Assembly (NCBI RefSeq): GCF_900094585.1
Contig: NZ_FMAG01000001.1
Coordinates: forward strand, 372,001-436,000
Direction: 5' to 3'
Origin: Martinezella multihospitum
GTDB lineage: Bacteria > Pseudomonadota > Alphaproteobacteria > Rhizobiales > Rhizobiaceae
DNA length: 64,000 bases
Position numbers and translations under genes: made by a program. This document shows, in pieces, positions 51,765 to 60,331 of this stretch; the stretch's first letter is position 1; each line of letters opens with the position of its first letter. The notes under the pieces were generated by a model that did no database searches, was not told where the DNA came from, and saw only the letters and a program-made list of their open reading frames with translations.

Positions 51765-52811
51765 CTATTGCATGGGCTTATCGACAAAATGCGCGATCGC
51801 GAACTGCGCAACGCGTTCGTTCGATTTCCTCGCATCGTCGAGCCAGAACGGGAAAATCTGCCATTGATGGATCATTCCAGGCCAGACTTCCATACTCACA
51901 TTGCCGCCCGCCTGGCGTACCTTGTCTGCGAACCGCGTGCTGTCATCAAGCAGTGCTTCGCGAGCGCCGACCTGGATCAACAACGGAGGAAACCCGGAGA
52001 CATTGCCATAGAGCGGCGATATGTCGGGATCGGCGAGAGGACGGTCACGCGCGAACGCATCGTGGATGAGGGTCAACTCGGCCTTGTTCATGAAAGGATC
52101 GCTTGCGACGTTGGCGGCCAGGGAAGCGCCCGTTGCGGCGAAGTCGGTAATCGGGCTCATCGCGACCACGGCGGCGGGAAGCGGACCACTCAGCCTAAGC
52201 TGGTTCAAAACGACCTCGATGGCCAGAGTTGCGCCAACCGACTCGCCGACGATAATGATGTTGCCGGCCTTGTATCCCGATGTCAGAAGCCAGCGATAAG
52301 CCGCAATGGCATCGTCTCTTTGCGCGGGAAAGCGATTTTCGGGCGCGAGGCGATAGTCGATCAGCAGGACGTCGGCCGAGGCCGCCTTGGCGAGCGAACC
52401 GGCTATGTTGGCGTGCGTGCGAAGCGAGCCGCTATAGAAGCCGCCGCCATGCAAATAGAGAATGGCACGCCGCCCGATCGGATGATGCAACCGCGCCGGC
52501 CAGATCAGATCACCATCCACACCGTTGGCGTCGACACGCCGTATCTGGACACGCGCTGGACCTGGCGCCGATGCCATGAGCTTCTCGAAACCGGAACGGC
52601 GTTGCAACAGATCGGCTCCGGACACGGCGCCGCTGTCACGCAAAGTGCCGATCAGCTTCTCGATCTGCTCGCTCGAAGCCTTTGTCTGCGGTGTGATCTC
52701 GGAGGCTTCGGCGGCTGCAGCTTGCGATATCGACCCGAGGCCTGCGCCTATCAGAACGGTCATTGCCATGACGAAGCAGGATATGCGGCGAAATGATCGG
52801 AATTCGTTCAT
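51765..52811 (-). CDS. Alpha/beta hydrolase, hormone-sensitive-lipase (fold-3) family, secreted
   Basis: A 348-residue esterase/lipase with a signal peptide (cut near SQAAAA-E). The HSL oxyanion motif is YLHGGGFYSGS, the nucleophile Ser lies in IVGESVGAT, and Asp/His are in LIQVGAREALLDDS and WPGMIHQWQ. ATG 52811 follows AAGG; the frame also opens one codon earlier with TTG. It ends 216 bases from the other hydrolase on the same strand. Confidence 0.9.
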   Translation of the reverse strand: MNEFRSFRRISCFVMAMTVLIGAGLGSISQAAAAEASEITPQTKASSEQIEKLIGTLRDSGAVSGADLLQRRSGFEKLMASAPGPARVQIRRVDANGVDGDLIWPARLHHPIGRRAILYLHGGGFYSGSLRTHANIAGSLAKAASADVLLIDYRLAPENRFPAQRDDAIAAYRWLLTSGYKAGNIIIVGESVGATLAIEVVLNQLRLSGPLPAAVVAMSPITDFAATGASLAANVASDPFMNKAELTLIHDAFARDRPLADPDISPLYGNVSGFPPLLIQVGAREALLDDSTRFADKVRQAGGNVSMEVWPGMIHQWQIFPFWLDDARKSNERVAQFAIAHFVDKPMQ

Positions 52812-53020
52812 CAAATAAGCCTTTTCCCCGCAAGGCCGTGGACGCTATGGTGATACCACGGTCGCAGAAAAGCTATTTGTGTCAAGTATGATAGGCGACG
52901 TGAGACCGGAATTCCATTCATCCGCCTGCCCATCATTGCCTCGACACGATCAACCGATGATCGCTTCCCTATCGGTGCTCCGTTTCATAGAGGTGACAGT
53001 GCCGGTGGACAAGTCGATGT

Positions 53021-53710
53021 TCATTCAGGCTCATGTCCAGCCGCCGCAAGGCGAGCGATGATCGCCTGCCGCGCCATCCTCGAGCCGGCAAGCCGTTCCT
53101 TGGTTCTGGCCAACACCTCAGCGCTGGCCGTCTCGGGTAAGCCGGAATGAAATGGCGGTTCTGGCGCGTATTCCAGCGACAATTGGATCGCTTCGGCCTC
53201 CTCCCGACCGCGCAAGGCGGCAACAATCGTCAATCCGAAATCGATGCCGGCAGTAACACCGCCTGCAGTGAAGAGATTGCCATCCCGCACGACGCGCCCC
53301 GGCGTGACAACGGCTCCGAAACTTTCGAGGAAATCAAGTGCATTCCAATGGGTCGTGGCCTTCTTGCCCTTGAGCAGGTCGGCGGCTCCGAGGACGAGAG
53401 AACCGGTGCACACCGATGTCACGAAGCGGGCTTGGGCCGCCTGTTCCCGGATGAAGCTCAAGACGGCCGCATCCTCCAGCAGTACATTGACGCCAACGCC
53501 GCCAGGCACGCAGATCACATCGAGCGGCGGGCATTCGGCAAACGCCGTCGTCGGCTGCAACACCAGCTTCGTTGCCGACACGATGGACGACGTGTCCTTC
53601 CACACGAGATGCACCTCCGCATCATCCATCGAGGCGAATACCTCATAGGGTGCGGTCAGATCGAGTTGCTGGACGCCTGGAAAGGCAAGCAGGCCGAAGC
53701 GAATGGTCAT
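53021..53710 (-). CDS. DJ-1/PfpI family protein (isonitrile-hydratase-like)
   Basis: A 229-residue cytoplasmic protein from ATG 53710 (GGAG seven bases upstream). Start FGLLAFPGVQQLDLTAPYEVFA, then VPGGVGVN, and the nucleophile Cys in SVCTGSLVLGAADLL are typical of isonitrile hydratase and related DJ-1 proteins. It is divergent from the GlxA-type regulator at 53796, whose N-terminus has the same fold. Probable regulatory partner; the substrate is unknown. Confidence 0.9.
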   Translation of the reverse strand: MTIRFGLLAFPGVQQLDLTAPYEVFASMDDAEVHLVWKDTSSIVSATKLVLQPTTAFAECPPLDVICVPGGVGVNVLLEDAAVLSFIREQAAQARFVTSVCTGSLVLGAADLLKGKKATTHWNALDFLESFGAVVTPGRVVRDGNLFTAGGVTAGIDFGLTIVAALRGREEAEAIQLSLEYAPEPPFHSGLPETASAEVLARTKERLAGSRMARQAIIARLAAAGHEPE

Positions 53711-53795
53711 GACATGTCTCCGATAATTGACTTTTCCGAGCCTATGCGACAACGATCTGGCATATTTGCCAAACCACCGTCATTTCTTGCCAATC

Positions 53796-54746
53796 ATGCG
53801 CCGCATCGAAATTCTTGCCTTCGACAACGCCCAGCTGCTTGACATTACCGGTCCGCTGCAGGTTTTCACCAGCGCCAACGAGGCGGCGCATGAGCGCGAT
53901 CGGCCGAAACCCTATGAGGCCATCGTGGTCGCGGAAAGCACACAGACCCAAACGAGCTCGGGTCTCGCACTCACGGCCGCCCCACTCAGCAGTACCGATA
54001 CCCCGCTCGACACCTTGATCATCGCCGGCGGCTGGGGTGTCAATAGAGCCTGCGAGAACCTCGGCCTGATCGAATGGGTACGCCGGCGTGCCGCGAATGC
54101 CAGACGGATAGCCTCGGTCTGCAGCGGCGCCTTTCTGCTTGCAGAAGCCGGTCTTCTGGACGGACGGCGGGCAGCGACCCATTGGAATCGTTGCGAAGAA
54201 TTCGCCAGGCGCTTTCCGCAAGTGAAGCTTGAGTCTGATCCGATCTTCGTCCAGGACGGGCAGATATGGAGTTCCGCCGGCGTGACTGCCGGCATCGATC
54301 TCGCGCTCGCCTTGATCGAGGCCGATCTTGGCCGTTCGCTGGCGCTTTCCGTGGCTCGCGAACTCGTCGTCTTCCTCAAGCGTCCAGGTGGCCAGGCGCA
54401 GTTCAGTGCGGCGCTGAAGCTTCAGGACGGTGGCGAACGCTTCGACCGTCTGCATGGCTGGATCATGGACAATCTGCGCTCCGATCTTTCCCTGCCGACG
54501 CTTGCCGAGCAGGCCAATATGAGCGCACGCAGCTTCTCGCGCCACTATCTGAAAGCGACCGGGCGAACACCTGCCCGCGCCGTGGAGGAAATCCGCATCG
54601 AGGCCGCCCGCCGCCTTCTGGAAGAGGGCCTGAGCGTGTACCAGGCGCGCATGCGCTGCGGCTTCAGTTCGGAAGAAACCATGCGGCGCAATTTCATGCG
54701 GAAATTCGGGACGACGCCACAGGCATTTCGCGATCATTTTGCTTAG
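53796..54746 (+). CDS. GlxA/FtrA-type AraC-family regulator
   Basis: A 316-residue regulator from ATG 53796. The N-terminal DJ-1/PfpI-like domain (IEILAFDNAQLLDITGPLQVF; SVCSGAFLLAEAGLLDGRRAATHW) senses an unknown effector. The C-terminal AraC domain has LPTLAEQANMSARSFSRHYLKATG and YQARMRCGFSSEETMRRNF. It is divergently transcribed from the DJ-1 gene over an 85-base gap, so it likely controls it. Confidence 0.93.
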   Translation: MRRIEILAFDNAQLLDITGPLQVFTSANEAAHERDRPKPYEAIVVAESTQTQTSSGLALTAAPLSSTDTPLDTLIIAGGWGVNRACENLGLIEWVRRRAANARRIASVCSGAFLLAEAGLLDGRRAATHWNRCEEFARRFPQVKLESDPIFVQDGQIWSSAGVTAGIDLALALIEADLGRSLALSVARELVVFLKRPGGQAQFSAALKLQDGGERFDRLHGWIMDNLRSDLSLPTLAEQANMSARSFSRHYLKATGRTPARAVEEIRIEAARRLLEEGLSVYQARMRCGFSSEETMRRNFMRKFGTTPQAFRDHFA

Positions 54747-54868
54747 CTACGGCCGCGATCAGCAGCTGCGAGCAGGCGTATAAACAAGGTCGCGCGCAAC
54801 GCAAAATCGCCATCAATCGCGCAATAGTGCTCCATGCATAGGACGAACACTCACACGCATGGTGTCCA

Positions 54869-55930
54869 ATGTCTCGCCTCCGAAATCTTTTCAAGAAGCC
54901 CATCATTCTCGCAACAGTCCTGATGTTCGCGACTGTAACCCAAGGACAGGCGGCCGCAGCCTTGCGCAGCCCATGGGACGAGCCGGTTTCTGCCGTCAAG
55001 GCACAGGCAGCATTCCCATGCCCCATGCCGCCGCAATTGCCTGCAACCCTTACCATGTCCGACTACTACACGGATGCCGCCCATTCGATCATCGATCCCA
55101 AGCGCAAGCAGGCCTATGACGATGCAACCAGCAATCTGCGCTCAGCAGCCGGCGCTGTCATCGAGATGGCCGACCGCTATAGAAGCACCGGCGATACGGC
55201 CGTTGCCGGTTGCGCGGCGCACTTTCTAGACAGTTTTGCCTTTGCGAAGGCCCTGTCTGACGGCGCCTCCACGAACCAGGCCGTCTATGTGCAGGACTGG
55301 ATGCTCGGCTCCTTCGCCGTTGCTTGGCTCAAGATCCACAGCGATGAGGCAATCCCTTCCGACGAACGATCCAGGATTTCGGGCTGGCTTGCCGATGTCG
55401 CCTCCTACAACATCGCCTATTATGAACAGCGAAGCGACAAAAGCGACGCTCGCAACAACCATCGCTACTGGGCGGGATTTACCGCCACAGCGGCCGGAAT
55501 TGCCGCCAACCGGAAAGACCTGTTCGATTGGGGGGTGGAGAGCTTCAGGATCGGCGCAAAGCAGATCCAGCCGGATGGAACCCTGCCGCTAGAGATGGCC
55601 CGCCGCTCCCGGGCGCTCCACTATCACATATTTGCTGCCGCTCCGCTCGTCACAATGGCGGAAATGGCCTCCGCCAACGGCATCGATCTCTACGCCGTTG
55701 ACCACGATGCCCTTGCCCGCCTGATGAAAAGAGTGGTCTCCGGCCTCGACGATCCGTCTTTCTTCACGGAGAAGGCCGGCGCCAAGCAGGAGCCCATGCA
55801 TCTTCACGCTGACGACATCGCGTGGGCGGCCCCTTTCGAGCGCCGTTTTCCAGATCCTGCTCTCGCCGCTCTGCTTGGGAAGCTGCAATCGCGCAGCGTG
55901 GTCTATCTCGGCGGCCTTCCGGCTAACTGA
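54869..55930 (+). CDS. Alginate/polyuronate lyase, PL5 family (AlgL-like)
   Basis: A 353-residue secreted lyase. The signal peptide is residues about 1-28 (cut near GQAAAA). PL5 catalytic motifs are clear: NNHRYWAGF, equivalent to the AlgL NNHSYW with catalytic His, and RSRALHYHIFAAAPLVTMAEMASANGIDLY, which carries the conserved Arg and Tyr. The Ser to Arg change inside NNHxYW may alter substrate choice; in rhizobia polyglucuronate or alginate-like polymers are possible. It stands alone between the regulator and the acetamidase. Confidence 0.88.
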   Translation: MSRLRNLFKKPIILATVLMFATVTQGQAAAALRSPWDEPVSAVKAQAAFPCPMPPQLPATLTMSDYYTDAAHSIIDPKRKQAYDDATSNLRSAAGAVIEMADRYRSTGDTAVAGCAAHFLDSFAFAKALSDGASTNQAVYVQDWMLGSFAVAWLKIHSDEAIPSDERSRISGWLADVASYNIAYYEQRSDKSDARNNHRYWAGFTATAAGIAANRKDLFDWGVESFRIGAKQIQPDGTLPLEMARRSRALHYHIFAAAPLVTMAEMASANGIDLYAVDHDALARLMKRVVSGLDDPSFFTEKAGAKQEPMHLHADDIAWAAPFERRFPDPALAALLGKLQSRSVVYLGGLPAN

Positions 55931-56026
55931 ACAAGCCTGGGCTTATCCGTAGTCGTCCGTCTTTTCGTTGGCATAAGAGCAGCTTAAGGTCGGACGACTC
56001 AATTTGCTCGGAAGGCTGACAAGGCA

Positions 56027-56938
56027 ATGGCGACTCATCGTTTCGTTCCCGACACCTATCACAACGTCATCGGCACACTGCCGCCGGCCCTGCATGTCGC
56101 CGATGGCGATACCGTCGTCACCGAAACCCTTGATGCCGCCGGATATGACAAGCACGATATCAACCGCATCTCGGGGCCGAACCCGATGAACGGGCCGATC
56201 TTCGTCGAGGGAGCAGAGCCGGGCGACAGTCTCAAGGTCGAGATTCTCGCCATGGTGCCGATACGCGACACCGGTTTTACCCGCAGTGTGGTGGCGAGCA
56301 ACGTCGTCGACCCGCATGACGTGCGCGACTTGCCGGCGAGCAAGAAGGTGTACTGGCAGATCGATCGAGAAGCCCTGACGGCACGACTTGCCGAACCCGT
56401 CGCGGGCCTCGAAGCGCTTGTTCTGCCACTGTCGCCGATGATCGGCTGCTTCGGGGTCGCGCCATCGCTCGGCCAGGCCATATCGACCGCCACCAGCGGC
56501 GAATTCGGCGGCAACATGGATTATCGACTGCTTGGGCCAGGGACGACCATCTGGTTTCCGGTATCGACGCCTGGCGCGCTCTTTTTCCTCGGCGATTGCC
56601 ATGCGGTGCAAGGAGATGGCGAGATCGTCGGTACCGGTATCGAGACCACTTTCGAAGTGACGGTGCGCCTCAGCGTCGAAAAGAAAAGGGCGATCATCTG
56701 GCCGCGCGGCGAGACGGCGGAGGATATCTTCACCATCGGCAATGCCCGGCCCCTCGACCAGGCCCTGCAGCATGCCACCAGCGAAATGCTGCGCTGGCTC
56801 GGCTCCGATTACGGTCTCGACAAGACCGCAGCCAGCCACCTGCTCGGCCAGGTCGTACGCTATGATGTCGGCAACGTCTTCGACCCCGCCTACACCATGG
56901 CCTGCCGCGTTTCGAAAAGCTGGTTGAAGCGCAAATAA
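56027..56938 (+). CDS. Acetamidase/formamidase family amidohydrolase
   Basis: A 303-residue FmdA/AmdA-family enzyme. Motifs: NRISGPNPMNGPIFVEGAEPGDSLKVEIL, LPLSPMIGCFGVAP, GGNMDYRLLGPGTTIWFPV and FFLGDCHAVQGDGEIVGTGIE, which are conserved in formamidases and acetamidases. It hydrolyses short-chain amides to ammonium. ATG 56027 has AAGG upstream. It ends 15 bases before the convergent antiporter gene. Confidence 0.92.
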   Translation: MATHRFVPDTYHNVIGTLPPALHVADGDTVVTETLDAAGYDKHDINRISGPNPMNGPIFVEGAEPGDSLKVEILAMVPIRDTGFTRSVVASNVVDPHDVRDLPASKKVYWQIDREALTARLAEPVAGLEALVLPLSPMIGCFGVAPSLGQAISTATSGEFGGNMDYRLLGPGTTIWFPVSTPGALFFLGDCHAVQGDGEIVGTGIETTFEVTVRLSVEKKRAIIWPRGETAEDIFTIGNARPLDQALQHATSEMLRWLGSDYGLDKTAASHLLGQVVRYDVGNVFDPAYTMACRVSKSWLKRK

Positions 56939-56953
56939 GACATCAACCTGCGA

Positions 56954-58696
56954 TCAACTTGCATCCTGCGAGAGGTCGCGCCGCTGGCGCGATACGTTGC
57001 TCTCCTGTCGCTCCCGCGCCATGCGGCTCACGGCCGCACGCAGTTGCGGATGCCGCGACATGAAAAGGTTGAAGTCGCGGCGCTCCAGCACGAAAAGCTG
57101 ACAGAAGTCGACAGCGACCACATCCGCGGTTCGGCGTGCGCCCGTCAACAGCGCCATTTCACCGAAGAAGGCGCCGGCGCCGAGCGGAATCTCGTCGTCT
57201 TCCAGCTGCACTTCGACAGCACCCGAAGCGATGAAGAACATGCTGTCGCCACGATCGCCGGTGCGGATAACCCTGTCGCCGGGCGAAGCCGACCGCGGCC
57301 GGAAGAGCAGCAGCAGCTCCTCATGCGCGTTGTCATCAAGCTCGGCAAACATCGGGAAGGTTTCGATGAGCTGCTCGATCTCGAGATGATGCTGGCGATC
57401 CCGCTCCTCGCGCTGCTTGTTGATGGCGGTCAGTTCGCGGCGCAAGCCCTCCTGCTTCGCCATGCCGTACTTGTTCGCCAGGAACGGCCAGCGGGCGAAG
57501 GCCCATTTCTCCAGCTTCTCGGTGGCGTAAAAGGCGAGCGGATTGAGCGTGATCGACAGGATCGCGCCGGCAAGGATGAGATCCTGTCCTTCCCGCGTCA
57601 GCAGCCCGAGCGAGACACCAAGTCCGGCGAGAATAAAGGAGAATTCGCCGATCTGCGCCAGTCCCGCCGCAACCGCAAAGCCGATGCTGGCGGGATAGCG
57701 CAGCAGCAGCACGACGCCGAAGGCGATCAACGCCTTGCCAAGCATGATCAGCGCAAGCACGCCGATAATCATCAACGGTTCGCGGATCAGAACCGTCGGA
57801 TCGAAGAGCATGCCGACGGACACGAAGAACAGAACCGAAAAGGCATTCTGCAGCGGTAGCGAGTCGGCCGCCGCCCTGTGGCTGAGATGGGATTCACTCA
57901 TCACAAGGCCGGCAAAGAAGGCGCCGAGCGCAAAGGACACACCGAAGATTTCTGCCGCACCAAAGGCGATGCCGAGCGCGATGGCCAGAACCGACAGCGT
58001 GAACAGTTCGCGCGAACCCGTGCGCGCAACCGAGGTCAGGAGCCATGGCACCACACGCGGGCCGAGGAAGATCGCGACAGCCGCAAAGGCTGCGACCTTG
58101 AGAAGCGTCATGCCGATCGTCAGCCAGATCGAGCCGGAAGCGGCATGGCCGCCGGCATCCGCATGACCGCCCAGAACACCGGCAAAGGCCGGCAGGAGCA
58201 CGAGCGCAAGCACCATGGCCAGGTCCTCGACGATCAACCAGCCGACGGCGACACGGCCATTGGTCGAACTCACGAGATTGCGCTCCTCCAGCGCCTTCAA
58301 AAGCACGACCGTACTGGCAACGGCAAGGCTGAGGCCAAAGACCACGCCGGCACCCACACTCCAGCCCCATAGCGAGGTCAAGCCCACGCCGAGCAGCGTC
58401 GCGATCGCTATCTGACCGATGGCGCCGGGGATGGCGACGCCGCGTACCGCCAGCAAATCCGCGGCGGAGAAATGCAGGCCCACGCCGAACATCAGCAGGA
58501 TGACGCCAATCTCCGCCAACTGCGATGCCAGCGAAACATCGGCGACGAAACCTGGGGTGGACGAGCCTATGATGACGCCGGCCACCAGATAGCCGACCAG
58601 CGGCGGCAGATGCAGCCTGTCGGCCAGATAGCCGAAAATAGCCGCGAACACGAAGCCGGCGGCAATCAATGCGATCAATGCAACGTCGTGCGGCAC
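56954..58696 (-). CDS. CPA2 cation/H+ antiporter with C-terminal cyclic-nucleotide-binding domain
   Basis: A 580-residue membrane protein, GTG 58696 with GGAAGG upstream. Residues about 1-395 form a KefB/YbaL-type Na+/K+:H+ antiporter (LIVEDLAMVLAL; GLAQIGEFSFILAGLGVSLGL). After a linker, residues about 435-560 are a CNB domain with the cassette FFGEMALLTGARRTADVVA, whose Glu and Arg match cAMP contacts in bacterial channels such as MloK1. This replaces the usual RCK/TrkA-N domain. Ion flux would be gated by cAMP or cGMP. The cation is unknown. Confidence 0.9.
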   Translation of the reverse strand: MPHDVALIALIAAGFVFAAIFGYLADRLHLPPLVGYLVAGVIIGSSTPGFVADVSLASQLAEIGVILLMFGVGLHFSAADLLAVRGVAIPGAIGQIAIATLLGVGLTSLWGWSVGAGVVFGLSLAVASTVVLLKALEERNLVSSTNGRVAVGWLIVEDLAMVLALVLLPAFAGVLGGHADAGGHAASGSIWLTIGMTLLKVAAFAAVAIFLGPRVVPWLLTSVARTGSRELFTLSVLAIALGIAFGAAEIFGVSFALGAFFAGLVMSESHLSHRAAADSLPLQNAFSVLFFVSVGMLFDPTVLIREPLMIIGVLALIMLGKALIAFGVVLLLRYPASIGFAVAAGLAQIGEFSFILAGLGVSLGLLTREGQDLILAGAILSITLNPLAFYATEKLEKWAFARWPFLANKYGMAKQEGLRRELTAINKQREERDRQHHLEIEQLIETFPMFAELDDNAHEELLLLFRPRSASPGDRVIRTGDRGDSMFFIASGAVEVQLEDDEIPLGAGAFFGEMALLTGARRTADVVAVDFCQLFVLERRDFNLFMSRHPQLRAAVSRMARERQESNVSRQRRDLSQDAS

Positions 58697-58802
58697 GGCA
58701 GTCCTTCCCGTTTCACGGCGTTAAAGCCTATTCCCTTTGTTTAAGGCTACTAGCATCGCTTCCGCTGGGCCGTCTATGGGGGATGTGAAACTGAGGGAAA
58801 AC

Positions 58803-58850
58803 ATCGCCTTGCCGAGACGGGATACGATCTCGAACCCATGGCAAGGCGAT
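58803..58850 (-). terminator. Long-loop hairpin terminator after the dehydrogenase
   Basis: ATCGCCTTGCC (58803-58813) pairs perfectly with GGCAAGGCGAT (58840-58850); the loop holds a smaller GAGA/TCTC stem. On the minus strand it is followed by GTTTTCCC, giving a short U-tract, 14 bases after the dehydrogenase stop. Confidence 0.65.
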
Positions 58851-58864
58851 CTGAAGACCGGAGC

Positions 58865-59911
58865 TTACTGCTCGAGAACGATCTGCAATTTGACGTCTGT
58901 CGGCCTGGCTTCGACGGCGCGATCGAAGGCCTTGATGGAATCCTCGAAAGTGAAGGTCTCAGAGATCAAGGGCTTGAGATCGACGCGGCCGGAAGCAATC
59001 AGCGCGATGGAACGCTCATATTGATGCGCATAGCGGAAGACCGTCTCGATGCGGATCTCCTTGGTCGACGCCGTGGAAACATCGAAGCCGACCGGATTGA
59101 CCGGCAGGCCGACCGCGACGATGACGCCGCCGGGACGCGGCAGCGCCATGACCGTTTCCCAGGCCTTTGGCGAGCCTGAGCATTCGAAGACGACATCCGC
59201 ACCCCAGCCATCGGTCAGGCGATCGACTTCCTCGACGAGGTTCTTCTCTCGGATATTGACCGGAATGACACCCTGATACTGCGCGGCGATATCGAGCTTC
59301 GGCTGGGCGAGATCAGCGACGATCGCCCGCGCGCAACCACCGGCAAGGGCTGCAACCGCAACCATGATGCCGATCGGGCCGGCACCAAGCACGACAGCAG
59401 TGTCGCCCGGCGTGATGCGGGCCTTAGTGGCCGCCTGCATGCCGACGGCAAAGGGCTCGACCATCGCCCCTTCCGCAAAGCTGACATTATCGGGCAGCTT
59501 GAAGGTGTAGTTGGCCGGATGCACGACGAATGGGGTCAGCACGCCATGAATCGGTGGCGTCGCCCAGAAGGTGACGGCCGGATCGACATTGTACATGCCG
59601 AGACGGCTGGCCTTGGAATTGGCATCGGGAATGCCGGGCTCCATGCAGACCCGGTCACCGACCTTCAGATGCGTCACGCCTGTGCCGACTTCCACCACGA
59701 TCCCTGCCGCCTCGTGCCCGAGCACCATCGGCTCGTTGACGATGAAGGGGCCGATCTTTCCGTGGGTGTAATAGTGCACATCCGACCCGCAAACGCCGAC
59801 CGTATGGATCTTGATCTTCACCTCACCCGGCCCGACCTCCTGCGGCAGATCGATATCACGGATCGCCAGTTCATGCTGACGCTCCAAAACCAGGGCACGC
59901 ATCTTGCTCAT
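58865..59911 (-). CDS. Zinc-dependent medium-chain dehydrogenase, xylitol/sorbitol-type
   Basis: A 348-residue MDR dehydrogenase. The catalytic zinc site is present ([11 protein letters not shown]ys, GHEAAG His-Glu) and the Rossmann motif is [16 protein letters not shown]. The second, structural zinc site is lost: where four Cys usually lie, the sequence is [23 protein letters not shown] with none. This is typical of rhizobial xylitol dehydrogenase-like proteins. It oxidises a sugar alcohol with NAD(P)+. ATG 59911 has GAGG upstream. Confidence 0.9.
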   Translation of the reverse strand: MSKMRALVLERQHELAIRDIDLPQEVGPGEVKIKIHTVGVCGSDVHYYTHGKIGPFIVNEPMVLGHEAAGIVVEVGTGVTHLKVGDRVCMEPGIPDANSKASRLGMYNVDPAVTFWATPPIHGVLTPFVVHPANYTFKLPDNVSFAEGAMVEPFAVGMQAATKARITPGDTAVVLGAGPIGIMVAVAALAGGCARAIVADLAQPKLDIAAQYQGVIPVNIREKNLVEEVDRLTDGWGADVVFECSGSPKAWETVMALPRPGGVIVAVGLPVNPVGFDVSTASTKEIRIETVFRYAHQYERSIALIASGRVDLKPLISETFTFEDSIKAFDRAVEARPTDVKLQIVLEQ

Positions 59912-60169
59912 TGCCTTTTCCTCTTTTCCAAAGCAGCCGGCGTCCCGCTGACACAGGGACGAAATCCTTGTCCGTTATATCGTGTGGGCCGGCATCATAA
60001 AACGATCTTTAGGCCCCGCAGATGAAGTTCGATGGCCCTCTTAAGGTCAATAAACACTCTTCATCTGCAATATATTAGATAATGCTTATTATTTAGCTCG
60101 CTATTGCCGATATTGACTGGCGTTCCATTTCTTGCCTTTCTAATAATCAAGGAGAAGGAGGGGCTCATT

Positions 60170-60310
60170 ATGGCAGTATATGATTGGACCGGTCAGCGCG
60201 CCCGCCGGATGAAGATGGTGCGCGCCGCAAGCGTGGCAATGCTTCTGATCATCCTGATGGCGATACCCGCGATATTGCTGCACTACAATCTCATCCAATA
60301 TCCGCACTGA
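60170..60310 (+). CDS. Small single-pass membrane protein
   Basis: A 46-residue protein from ATG 60170, preceded by a strong AAGGAGG site. A basic N-terminus (MAVYDWTGQRARRMKMVRAA) is followed by one hydrophobic helix (SVAMLLIILMAIPAILL) and a short polar tail. The topology by the positive-inside rule puts the N-terminus in the cytoplasm. I recognise no family. It is transcribed towards the convergent MFS gene, 21 bases away. Confidence 0.68.
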   Translation: MAVYDWTGQRARRMKMVRAASVAMLLIILMAIPAILLHYNLIQYPH

Positions 60311-60331
60311 ACGCATCGGAAAAAGACATCG

